Origin: Mastigamoeba balamuthi
Taxonomy: Eukaryota > Evosea > Mastigamoebida > Mastigamoebidae
Reading direction: 5' to 3'
DNA: 64,000 nt
Assembly (NCBI GenBank): GCA_902651635.1
Contig: CACRSC010000063.1
Coordinates: forward strand, 108,566-172,565
Made by a program: the position numbers and the translations under genes. Each line of letters opens with the position of its first letter. The first letter of the stretch is position 1. The notes below the pieces were generated by a model that was given only the letters and a program-made list of their open reading frames with translations, was not told the origin of the DNA and did not search any database. Positions 43,500 to 53,969 of this stretch are shown here, one piece after another.

Positions 43500-45378
43500 T
43501 CACTTCTTTGGCGGCTCACCGGGGTTGCCAAACGGGCTCGGAAGGGGCACGAAGAAGCGGAGAGCGTTTGCACGCAGAGTGTCCCGTAGCTGTCCCAACT
43601 CGGAGCTGAGCATCGCGATCTGATTCCTGCCGGCGAAGACCTCGGCGGACAGCGCGTGGAGCTCCGTGTGCGCACGCACTATCTCCAGGTCCCTGCGCTC
43701 CGCCTGTGAGCGCGCACGCTCCAGCTCCTGGCCTCTGCGCGCGGCCTCTGCACGCATACGCTCCAGCTCGAGGTTCCTGCTCTCCGCCTCCACGCGCATT
43801 CGCTCCAGCTCCTGTCCCCTGCTCTCCGCCTCTGTGCGTACACGCGCCAGTTCCTGGTTCCTGGTCTCCATCTCGGCGCGCATGCGCTCCATCTCGGGGC
43901 AGCTGACATCGGCCTCCCTGCCCCCCCGACCAGGGTGCCCTGCTGCTGCTCTCATGATGCGCTGCAGGCACACGCGGGACAGGTCGATGATCAGCGGGTT
44001 TTCGGCGTGTCTCTCGATTGCGTCCTCGATCTGGTGGCGGACCTGAGGCTGGCAGAGCCTCTCTCTCAGCGCCAGGTCGTGGCACCCGCCCTCCAGGTCG
44101 CCGCGTTCGAGCAGATCGGTGAGGGTGTCCAGCGCGCCGAGGGCCTCGACCACAGCGCCCTGCGCAGAGTTGAAGCGCTCCAGGAGGCGGACCACCACGC
44201 CGACGCAGTCCGCTCTCTGCCGGCCGCACCAGAGGTCGCGCTTGGAGGCCGCGGTGGCCACCGCACGGCACGCGAGGCCCGCTGTCCGGGCGTCCAGCTG
44301 CTCGGCCCGCCGCGCGATGAGCTCCATGAGACGGCCGCGGCTCAGTGCGACGCTCCTGTCCTCCGCGCTGCCGAGGGAGACCACGTTGCACAGTGTGGCG
44401 ACGGCGGAGCGCTGCGCGGTCAGGAGCTCAGCCTGGACCTCCTCCTGGGGGCCTCGGGGGTCCTGGGCCAGCAGCGCCAGCACGGCTCCCACCGTCGCGG
44501 GCTGGGCCACGCGAGCCACGGACGCCGGGTCTCCACAGGCGCTGAGGGCCTCGAGGACGGCGCAGGCCCGTGTCGCGCACGCGTCGGTCTCGCTGTCGGG
44601 GACCGTCAGGCCCGCACGGACCGCAGCGGCAACAGCCTCGACCCCGCAGGCGCGTCTCATGGCCTCCTGCACGGCGGGGCCGAGGCCGCTGGGGCTGTTG
44701 AAGAGGGCGCCGAGCGCCCAGCAGGCGGCCCCGACCCCGCGAACGTCCGCCCCGAACGGGCCGTCGCCCAGGCACTCGGACAGCACAGACACGCAGCGCC
44801 GCACAGACCGCACAGCGAGGCCCTCCCGCAGCTCGGCGCCCGCGCGGAGCAGCTCCACCAGGGCCTCGCAGCCCGCGCACTGGAGCTGCCGCAGCCCTGC
44901 GTGGCGCTGGTCCTCCATCGCGTCGACCGAGGCCTCGGCGAGCACCCAGCGCCGCACGCCCGGCGACGGTGCGAGCGGGCGCGCTGACACCGACGACGGC
45001 CCGCAGCGCGGCCTCCACCACGCTGGCGCTCTGCGCGTGCGCCCTCAGGGCGTCGGCGATGACTTGCGGCCCGCCGGCGCTGAGGAGCTGCTGGCGCTCG
45101 CTGGTCGGCAGCTGCGACCTCCGCTGCGCCAGCGAGTTCAGAGCCCTGGCGGTGCCCGTCTCGCTCGGGAGCGCGGCCCTCACGGAGTTCACCACTGGAG
45201 AGCGCACAACAAGTCAGGGGCGCAGATGCGCAGATGGCGAAGGGAGGGGGTCCGCAGGGTGCGCGCCGCGCGGTGGATCAATTGAAGAAGCGAACAAAAC
45301 ACGAAAACAATCAGCCCCCCCTTTCGGCCCCGTACAGCGCTCGACTCTGTCGACGATCTCTCCTGCCCTTGTCGCCAT
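43500..45378 (-). CDS. Armadillo-repeat protein with periodic C-terminal coiled coil
   Basis: Exons 45378-45336, 45194-44998 (or 44995) and 44933-43500 join in phase to about 557 residues. The first exon encodes MATRAGEIVDRVER. Residues about 30-370 form armadillo-like repeats (for example GGPQVIADALRAHAQSASVV, CEALVELLRAGAELREGL, VGVVVRLLERFNSAQGAVVE). Residues about 400-500 are a coiled coil built of a 14-residue unit, repeated about six times: ERMRAEMETRNQEL / ARVRTEAESRGQEL / ERMRVEAESRNLEL and so on. The architecture suggests a scaffold that oligomerises through the coil. No enzyme motif is present. It is transcribed divergently from the caspase-like gene, with a 465-bp shared upstream region. 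A truncated relative lies at 18.96-19.2 kb. Confidence 0.75.
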
Positions 45379-45843
45379 CCGCTACTTCTGCTTCGCCGCC
45401 CCGCGCGGTTTGCGTTGTTACCCGGCGAAAAGAGCCGAAATTTGAGTTGTGCGTCATCGCATACGTTACACCGTTGGTATCTTCTCGATTCCCTTCTCGA
45501 GCACGTGACCTTGCCTATCTTAGTATCCACCGACCTTTGTTCTCTCATCGATACGGATGAGGAGGAACGGAGCGATGCCCACGAGCAATCTGACGTCTGA
45601 AGTACACACCAAGCACATCCCCCGGGGAATACGGACTTCAACGCTGTGCTGTGGCAAGCTTTGTCTGGGTCGTGTCTGGCGACAGACATTGACGTCTCCC
45701 AACAGTTAACGGTTTCCTAAGAAACGGCACAGAATCCTGTGTAGAAGCTCCGCCTGTGTGGGTGAAACGTATCTTCGAACACAGATTTCGTATTTCGCCC
45801 AGTGCGTAGCGTCCCACACTCACCGCAACATCGCAGCCGAGAG
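45379..45843. promoter_or_regulatory. Shared divergent upstream region
   Basis: 465 bp separate the start codons of the armadillo/coiled-coil gene (minus) and the caspase-like gene (plus). Both promoters must lie here. No specific transcription-factor or TATA motif is convincing. Confidence 0.4.
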
Positions 45844-48800
45844 ATGGACGCGAAGAAGCGTCCCCGAGTGATCGAGCTGTGCGAGTTCAGGCTGATACCC
45901 AGGATCCCGTACGCCCGACACGGCAGCGGCAGCGGCAGCGGCGTCGCACGCGCCGCACAACACAATTCGCGAACTGAGTAGAGCACTTGACTGGCACACA
46001 GGGAGCTGGTGGGACCAAATATCGGGTTGAAGGTCATCACCCCCGATCAAGAGGCAAGATGTGCGAATGGCTACTTCAACGGGTGGAGCCAGGCGCTTCC
46101 GTGGGGGATGTTCTCGGTGGGGTTCGCTGACCCTCAGAACCCCGAGTGCGTCGTCCGCTTCGAGATCAAGAGACCCGCCACGGTGAAGCAGACAGCGATC
46201 AACGGGAGCGCCGAGCTGAAGCTGAAGAAGATCAAATACTGGGGCGACACGTCCGTCGAGCTCAAGGACCCCGAACCCTTTGCCGTTCTGAGGTTTCTTG
46301 CCAAGGACCCCCACACCCACTATAAATGCAACATACTCTGCCTGAAGGTCGGCATCGACAGTGCGCCCCGTCGCCAGTCCAAGTCGATTCCTTCCTAACA
46401 GCAATCGCACCGACAGGCATCGCCGGAGAGAGATACCTTCGCGGCGCAGAGACAGACGCGAGGTCCATGAAGGAACCTCTCGACAGATTCAGTATGAGCG
46501 ACCTGAACCTAGGGCCCAGCGGGACACAACCCCTCATCGGCCAGGAGGCGACCAAAGACAAAATCTGCAGTGCCCTGGAGCAGAGGGTTGCCAGCTCACA
46601 GCTGGGCGACGTGGTGCTCTTCTACTTCTCGGGCCTGGGCTGCATCACCCAGAACGCGCCGGCCAGCAGAGACCCGGCAATCCCCATGGGCCCGGCGACC
46701 TGCCTGTGCCCCTTGTGCGCTCGGTACTGCCTTGACTACTCTCCTAAGCATTTGCTCTCAGCGACGTGCGTTCGAGGGGACCCCTGTCGGCAACGGAATT
46801 GGCAGGGATCTTCGAGCCGGCACTGGCCAAAGGGGTCACAGTGATCATGATCCTCGACTGCTGCTTCACGGGCAACCCGAAGAATGCACCGAAGCCGATC
46901 CCCAAAGAGCTGTGGGAGACCGTCTTGCCATACGGGGATGACAGGCGCCACAAATTCCTGCGGCTGGAAGGGGAGCTGCCTGAGAACATGCCCAATGTCA
47001 CCGACTTCGCCAGGATCGTGGACATACTGAATGCCAATCACCCTGCTACCGCGGCAGCTCCAGCCGCTCCGGCCGCTCCAGCTGCTCCGGCTGCTGCGGC
47101 AGCTCCAGCTTCTCCGGATTCTGCTCCGTCATTCGATGGATTCGGAAGTCGTGATGCCCAGTCCATGGGCGGAGACAGTTCGTGGGAGAGCATCAGCGTG
47201 GGGTCTGTTCTCGACACGCTGCGTGTGGGAGTACAACAGAGTGCGGCAAGCTCAGAGGGCAGGGCGGGCAGCAGCAGGTGGGTGGACATCGCACATGGGG
47301 CACAGGCGTTCGGGGACTCTATTGTGGAAGCAGCCAAGAGGGCATCCACAAGGGACGTGGCACAGGACAAGGAGGCCCTGCACGATCTCAGCTCGATGAC
47401 GCATGAGCAGTGGGCAGCTGTGGCAGAGCAGGCCATCGACCTGGACCCGCGCGCCATGTGCAGACTTGTTGACAGCGTGGCCGGAGGGCTGTCCGCGAAC
47501 ACTGCGAGGAGACAGTGGCTGATCCGCCGAATCTCGGACACTTCGCTCGTCGCTGCTCTCTCGGGCGCCCCTGCCGTTGTAAAGCGTGGGTGGACCGAGA
47601 CAGTGGAAGCGGTGGGCGGCGAGGAGAGACTGCGGAAAGAGCTGCGGGGGCTGCCATACCTGAGGAAGTTGGAGCTTCTGGAAGGGGTAGCCACCCAGCA
47701 CGAAAAGGGAGTGGTCGTGGATGACGCGCAGAGTTCAGAGAGGCCATGGGTCGGGGTAATGAGTCGCATGCTCGAACGGTCTGCAGATATCACGAGGGCA
47801 GGGCTCTGTACTGAGATAACTGGTCACGGAGTGCCGACGAGCTGCTACAGTCGCATGATTCATGCCATCTGGGAGATGAACGCAACGAGAGTGGTCTCCA
47901 TGCTCTGTGTGACTGAGCCCCAAGACCCGTCTTCACTGTCGCCGAAAAGCACACAGAGCCTTGGCAGTGTGGTGACGCCGGATGTTCCTGTACTCTCGGA
48001 GCTCGTTCGCGCCGTCGCCAGCAACATTGAAAGAGTGCCTGCGGTGGCAGCACGTCTTCGGGGTGGAACGCCAGAGGACAGGAGGAGTTCGGAGCCTGAT
48101 GCAGGAGGTGTGCCGAGGAGAACCAGCATTGCGGATCTCTGCACGCTGGTGTCGGAGGGCCTGGTGGAGATACTCGAAGGCGTGGTTGCCAGGGGGCCCG
48201 AGGCAGTCCACAACGCTGTGCTCGCTGCTCTGGACCCCTCGGCATCGCAGTGGCCGGACATCTTCTCGTACAGCGACCCCTCGAAGGCAGACTCGCCTGG
48301 TGTGCCCAGTGTCCAATGGATCACTCCTCGTGACATCTGCAACGTGGCGCTGGCAACCGCGTTTTTCCATCCAGAGGCTGCAGAGAAAGACCGTATTTGG
48401 AGCAGCGAGAGCCGGGCCGCGTTTTCCAGGGTGGCAGAGAATCTCCTCCAGCAGGGCGAGTGCCTCAACGTGTTCAGCGTCGAGTACATTCTGTCGCTGT
48501 TGCCGGACTCTCAGTTGAGCGACATCGTCATCGGTGAGGAGCCAGGACAGAGGGCAGAGGCAATTGTCGGGAATCTGCTCAGTGGGATGCGAGGAGCCTG
48601 GTACCGGGTGCTGGGGTGCTTGGCAGGAGAGCAGCGCCGGTCGGCGCCAGCAGGAGGGGCGCCCGTTGTCACCGTCTGGGCCAAGCTGAACCCGACACCG
48701 CAGGGGGAAGCCAGGAACTACCACCAGTTGATGCACATGGCCACACAGACGACGTGGTGCACTGCCATCAGGGACATGATCAAGGCGTCCCCAGACACAT

Positions 48801-51544
48801 ACGGGGCGAGAGTGCGTGGATGGCTCAACGAGCATCAGAAGGACGCCCAGGAGCTGGAGAAGGGCACGCTGTCGCTGTCAAACCTGCAGTGGCTGGGGCT
48901 GCTCCAGGCCATTGCGCAGGACGACGCTGTGGCATTGCAGAATGTCGGAGACGTGCTGGGCCATGTGGTGGGACACCGCGTCGATACGTCAGAGATAAGC
49001 GACGCCGAGGGAAATGGGCTGGCAGAGGTGGTGCGTGAGGTCAGCGATGGAGGATACTCGAGGGTGATAGAGGAGCTGGCGCAGATACTGCCGTCTCAGA
49101 CGCTCGACGCACTGGTGGGAGAGATGGCGCCGGGGGGAGAGGCCATTGTCGCGGAGTACACGCGTTGTGGGTTGAGGACAGTGGGCAGGCGTGACCTGCT
49201 GAGACTGATATCCCTGGGTGTCGAGGCTGTGCCTAAAGTGCTGCTCCCACTAATGGGTGCTGCCATTGGGAGAGACGTCACCTTGGAGACGGCGACGGGA
49301 TGGGCTGCCAGAGCAGAATCAGGAACAAGGGGAACGAGCAAGTTGCTCCCCAAATATCAGAGAGGTAAGAACAGAGGAATGGCTGTACTAATCTCGCCTT
49401 TGGCCAACTGGCGGGAATCAACCATCGAGGACGTGGATGTTTTACGGCAAACAACTCCCATTATGGACAAATTCCGCCACGGAATGTTCACTGCGGCCTT
49501 TATGGATACGAGCACAAGGACATTACTGGAGCAGGTAGGTCTGGAATACACACACAATTACTACTGGCTCCAAGAGCAGCTGAAAATCTCTCTGGCACCC
49601 CTGAGGAACAAACCACCCACATTCGATGCACATGCAATTGTTCATCCAGCGACTGTCGTGACTCACCGACTGCTATTCCCGAGAGGCGTGTTCCCAGAGA
49701 TGATATCCGCAGAATCACAAGTCCACAGAGCAATTACTGGAGGCCTCGGATTGCTGTCACATAAGGGCACCGTGATGACTGTGTGGGACTCGCCCGTGTC
49801 CCATCGCAAGATACTGCACGACTCGGTGGTCACCGGAGAACTGCGGGACGCACAGATCGCGGTCAGCCCACCCACAACAGCAAGGGCAGAGGCGAGCGCA
49901 GGGAAGTGGATCTCGGCTGGCGGCAGTCTGGGAGACCTCGACAGCGTGCACGCATTCGCCACTGTGCGGTCTGTCATCGACGCATTCGAGCGCGTGCTGC
50001 GGCCCCTCGTGGGAGGCAAGGAGGGCGTGGAGTTCATGCAAGAGCTCGCGGGCCTGGACGAGGGGCGGAGCGGAGGGGCAGACACCGCGCTGGGGCTCCG
50101 GTGGAGGGTGGGAGGCACACTGCGGGTGGACACGCGGGCCAAGGGGGTCACCCAGCCGATGTACGACCGTGCAGCCGGCGGGCTGATGTTCCCAGCGCCC
50201 GGCATCGGGGGCGCGACGGGACGCATGCCGCCGAGCAGAGCGTTTGACGTGGTGGCCCGGACGGCGGGGCACGCGGTGCTGGATGCGCTTCGGCCGAGGT
50301 GGGCCGAGAGGATCGGGGAGAGGGCAGAGGGGGGAGTGCTGCACGAGGCGTTTGCGGACCTGACAGCGGTGCTGGTCGAGCTGGGGACCCCGGCGGGAAG
50401 CGGGGCTGTGGCTGCCCAATCGCGGTGCGACGTCCGGGCGGAGCGCGTGGCCGCGAGACTGCAGGCGGGGGCGTCGGACACGGTGGGGGCCAGTGCCGTG
50501 CGGAGCGCCTGCAGCACGCTGACGGCGCGGGACCTGTGGTCGGCGGCGGGGCAGCCGTCGGCAAAGAGGAGGAGCAGCCGCGATGTGTCGGCCATGATCA
50601 CGAGCGCCGTGTACGGGGCCATCTCCGCCGAGCTGGCCAGGCGATGCCGCAGGGGCTCCCCCGGGCAGGCCTCGGAGGACCCCGCGGAAGTTCTGTCCCA
50701 GTTGGCCAGGCTGGCTCTGCGTGCCCTGGTCGCTGCTTGCCTTGGCACGGACAGCGATGCAGACGCTCCGACACTCGTGCAGTTCTGCGAGCTGCTCGCG
50801 GGTCCTGTGCCGGGCAGTGCCGAGGCAAGCTCCAGTCCCGGTTCTGCGTTCGCCGAGGCCCTCCGCCGCGAGCTCAGCAAGCGCAGCTTGCTCCCCGAGG
50901 CGTGGAAGCACCTGAGCCCACAGGAGGGCGGACAGGTGCCGCTGACCCTCCCAGTAGCGATCATCGAGCACACCGGCGCGACTGTCTCCGGCTTCGTGGT
51001 GCAATCCGGCGCTACGAATGCAACACAGCCACAGGAGAAGCAACAGCAGCAGCAGCGCGAGGAGGCAGCGAGGGCACCGCTCCAGGCGCAGTTCAAGGGC
51101 TCTTCAGGATCGCCCACGGGATCTGGGTGCAGGAGTGCACCAGCCGGGCCAGCGCAGCGGATGTGCGAGTGCATCGCGGCAGTCAGCGAGCGGGCAAGCG
51201 GCGCAGTGGAGTGCCCCGTGAGCAGGAAGCTGTGGGCGATTCTGTGCGGTGGGGCCCACGAGGCTCTGGAGACGGCGGGCGAGACCGGCGACGTGGGGGC
51301 GTGGAGGGTGCTGGCGAGGACGTGGTGTGCAATTGAGAGGATCGCAGCCCGACAGGAATTCGGCGACAAGCGCCTGTGGAACACGATTGTGATCGAGGAG
51401 GACGAGGACCAGGGGTCCGAGGGGTGCAAGGCAGGTGTGAGAAAGCTTCTTCAGTCACTCGAGTACGTGGGGGGATGCTGCAAGGAGAGCACGAGTCTGA
51501 GGCTGTGGAGGTGCATCCTCAGCGCCTTCACCAACACAAATTGA
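45844..51544 (+). CDS. 1839-residue protein with caspase-like and gluzincin-like pseudo-protease domains
   Basis: Exons 45844-45908, 46002-46360, 46402-46714 and 46762-51544 join in phase. Residues ~1-130 form an unrecognised beta-rich region. A caspase/metacaspase-like fold spans ~133-330: LKVGID, RYLRGAETDARSM, GDVVLFYFSGLG, LCPFDVRS and IMILDCCFTGN. The catalytic Cys (C280) is present, but the His of the usual FSGHG is Leu (L220). A Pro/Ala linker and a long helical middle part follow. Near 1330-1460 comes a thermolysin-like (gluzincin) region: DVVARTAGHAVLDALRP where families read VVAHExGH, then LHEAFADLTAV with the third ligand Glu1441. Thus His and Glu of HExxH are replaced by Arg-Thr. 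A Gln-rich stretch and helical C-terminus end it. The fusion resembles multi-domain conflict/effector proteins; function is inferred only. Two introns (41 and 47 nt) restore caspase motifs, which supports the model. Confidence 0.75.
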
Positions 51545-52307
51545 ACAGTGCTTCTTACCAACCACATTTGCCCTTTGTGCTCCAACATATTTAAACAGAT
51601 GGTCATTGGTGCAACTTTTGCACATTGAGCAATATATCTTTAGCGATGTTTTTTCAGCACTAAGTTAGCTTCAATTGCTATTTTGTGCATCATTATAGTA
51701 CAAAATAGCACTACATCACTAATAGCAATTTTAGTGCTACATGCGACCTAAATTCAGCATTATTGCTTTTTTTCTATCACTATGCATCACTTCAATACTT
51801 CTAGTGCAAATATTTGCACTAGTAGCGATTGTAGCACTATTTTAGCAATGCAATCTATTGAATACATCACATGTCGCCCTCCCAATAATTGCATGATCAA
51901 TTTGATGTTGGTTGGCTGGGTTTTTGGCAAGTATAGTAATTGAAGTGATGTATGTGCTGAATGTGTATTTGTGAATGAATGAGCTATAAGTGCAAAATGC
52001 ATTTTATGTGCATGCAGCGCATGACACAATTGACACAATGTGACATTGTCATTTTTCTCATTTTTCACTAATATTGATTCATAAGTGAAGGGTCTGCTAT
52101 GTGCTGCTATAGTGCTTAATGTATAGTGGCATGTAGTGGCATCATGTGTAGCAGTGCGTAGCAGAGGCCATGTAGTGGCACATGATAAACTCTCTACAGC
52201 AGTGCATAGTTCATTCATCACACTATGCACTGCTATGGCAGGGTTCACTACATGCCACTACATTGCTTGATGTGAGCAGACTGATGACCATTGGACTGCT
52301 GAAAGTA
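51545..52307. other. A+T-rich spacer with TAGTGC-type words and hairpins
   Basis: Composition becomes A+T-rich right after the stop of the large gene. GCACTA/TAGTGC words recur. An 11-bp hairpin (TGCTATTTTGT at 51676-51686 with ACAAAATAGCA at 51700-51710) and a longer foldback at 52170-52263 are present. No coding region is supported. Confidence 0.6.
52170..52263. repeat. Imperfect foldback (palindrome)
   Basis: Inner arms GCAGTGCATAGT (52199-52210) and ACTATGCACTGC (52222-52233) are perfectly complementary around an 11-nt loop. Outer arms ATGTAGTGGCA (52170-52180) and TGCCACTACAT (52253-52263) are also perfectly complementary. It could be a foldback element or a MITE remnant next to the Tc1-type transposon. 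Confidence 0.7.
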
Positions 52308-53544
52308 CAGCCCTGGCAATAAATTATTTCATACTCCATCAGGTCTAAGTTTTGCTCCCACCAAAAGGTTTTTTCCGATTTGGGATAAAATAACCAGATA
52401 TTTTAGGTCGGCGGAGATACAAACACATTCTCCGATTGAATCATGGCACTTTTTAAACATGGTCTTTTTGAGTGAAAAGAAACGGGGGGAGTTGTGGTTC
52501 CTCCAGAAGCACAAGTTCGGCTCTCACATGATGGCCAATGCCACTGGAAAGCAGGTCAGGTGCTCTGCCAAGATCGCCAAGAAGTGGGCCAATTTCAACA
52601 GTTCCTTGCATGCTGTGGACATGCCCTGCTCCAGTGCTCCATGCAAAACTGCAGTGTAAGAAGATTCAAAAATCACTTAACTCTCAGAGCAGCATTCCAC
52701 AGAGTCGTCAGTGGCTCTGGCTGGGCACATGAAAAGGACTCAGGTTGCTGTCTCATGCACTGTTCAGTGCTGTTTGAATGCTGCTGGGCATTGCTACAAG
52801 AAGCCAGTGATCAAATTTCTGCTCTCAGCATGCCACTGTGAAGATCGCAAGATTTTCGCCCAAACTCGGTGGAACCAGAACTGGAACCAGGTCATTTTCA
52901 CGGACGAGGCATCCTTCAAGCTCTTTGGCACCCCAAGGGGAGCATGGCAGTCCCAGTCCCACCCCTACATGGTGTGCAAAGTCACGCATCCAGGCAAAGT
53001 GCACATCTGGAGGTGCTTTTCAGTGCAAGGGTGGGCGCCTCAACACATTCACGTGCAATTGTAATGTCAAGAAGCTCTGTGCTATCTATGACAGGGTCCT
53101 GCTGCCCAGTGCTAAGAAGTGGTTCGGACCCACTTCAGATGGCTGGGTGCTGCAAGAGGACAATGATCTGAAGCACACCAGCAATCTCAGAAAGGCCTGA
53201 AGGGCCTTGCACAACGTGGACTGCAGGCCTGGCCAGCATGCTCCCCAGACCTCAACCCAATAGAAAACGTATGGTCTCTCCTCAAGGCTCGCGTGGCACT
53301 GTACTGCCCCTGGAACATCACAGGACTGCACTGTGTGCTGCACAAGGAATGGGCAAGACTTCTGAAATCTCTTGCTGAAAAATTGGTGGCAAGTATGAAT
53401 TCACATCTGGAAAGGGTCACAGAGGCTGATGGGGACGACACCCTCTACTAACCATCAGCACTTCCACTCCTCTCCCTCTGCCCCTTATGACAAAGTCTGT
53501 TGCTTGTCTGTTCTGGGGGAGTATGAACAAACTGGCCAGGGATG
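52308..53544 (+). mobile_element. Tc1/mariner-type DNA transposon, broken
   Basis: A 1237-bp element flanked by TA (52306-52307 and 53545-53546). The ends form imperfect terminal inverted repeats: left CAGCCCTGGCAATAAATTAT..., right end reversed CATCCCTGGCCAGTTTGTTC.... Size and TA target are typical of Tc1/mariner. The transposase inside is broken by stops and frame changes, so this copy is not autonomous. It lies between the caspase-like gene and the 3' end of the RIF1-like gene and interrupts neither. Confidence 0.88.
52459..53451 (+). pseudogene. Tc1/mariner transposase pseudogene
   Basis: Pieces of a DDE transposase lie in order across frames: an N-terminal DNA-binding part beginning FLSEKKRGELWFLQKHKF, then FAQTRWNQNWNQVIFTDEASF with the first Asp, LQEDNDLKHTSN with the second Asp, and WPAWSPDLNPIENVW with the Glu of the DD34E class. 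A stop after the first part (near 52659), a frame change before the middle part and a stop after NLRKA disrupt it. The order and spacing fit the 34-residue interval between second Asp and Glu. Confidence 0.85.
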
Positions 53545-53546
53545 TA

Positions 53547-53969
53547 TGTGATAGAGCAGCCAGGTGGCCTCTTGCAAAAAGGCCTTATTATCAATAGAAG
53601 CAACAATCGAGACACACAACTGCTTTGACGCCCTTCACAAAGTGCTGTTTTTGCTGGTTGTCATCAGCAGGCAAGCAACAGTCCGTGTTCTCATCTCACA
53701 CGAGCCCCCCAAGAAACCTCACAATTGCAGTACTATTGGCAGTATACCACGCTGTTGTTCATCAGTTCTATCAAGCCTGTCAACAACATGTGACAAACGG
53801 ACTGCCATTTTCGTTGCTCGCACAGTATCAATAGTCTCAATCGCACCGTCCCCTTAGGGCCCACAACCGAAATCTGCTTTGCCTTGCGCCACCGTAATCA
53901 AGCAAGAGTCTCTGCCAAGCGGCTAATATGAACATTTGAAAAAGGGGGATGAGCTTGTGTGTGATTGCG
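53547..53969. other. Spacer between the Tc1-type element and the RIF1-like gene
   Basis: About 420 bp with no supported gene; it includes the 3' flank of the RIF1-like gene on the minus strand. Confidence 0.5.

Noticed and set aside
49663-51429. Minus-strand open frame of nearly 590 codons opposite the large caspase-like gene
   Set aside because: No start context or domain; the plus strand is a 1594-codon frame with recognisable motifs.
51787-52248. 153-codon minus-strand frame in the A+T-rich spacer
   Set aside because: It is produced by the repeated TAGTGC/GCACTA words and the foldback; no protein features.
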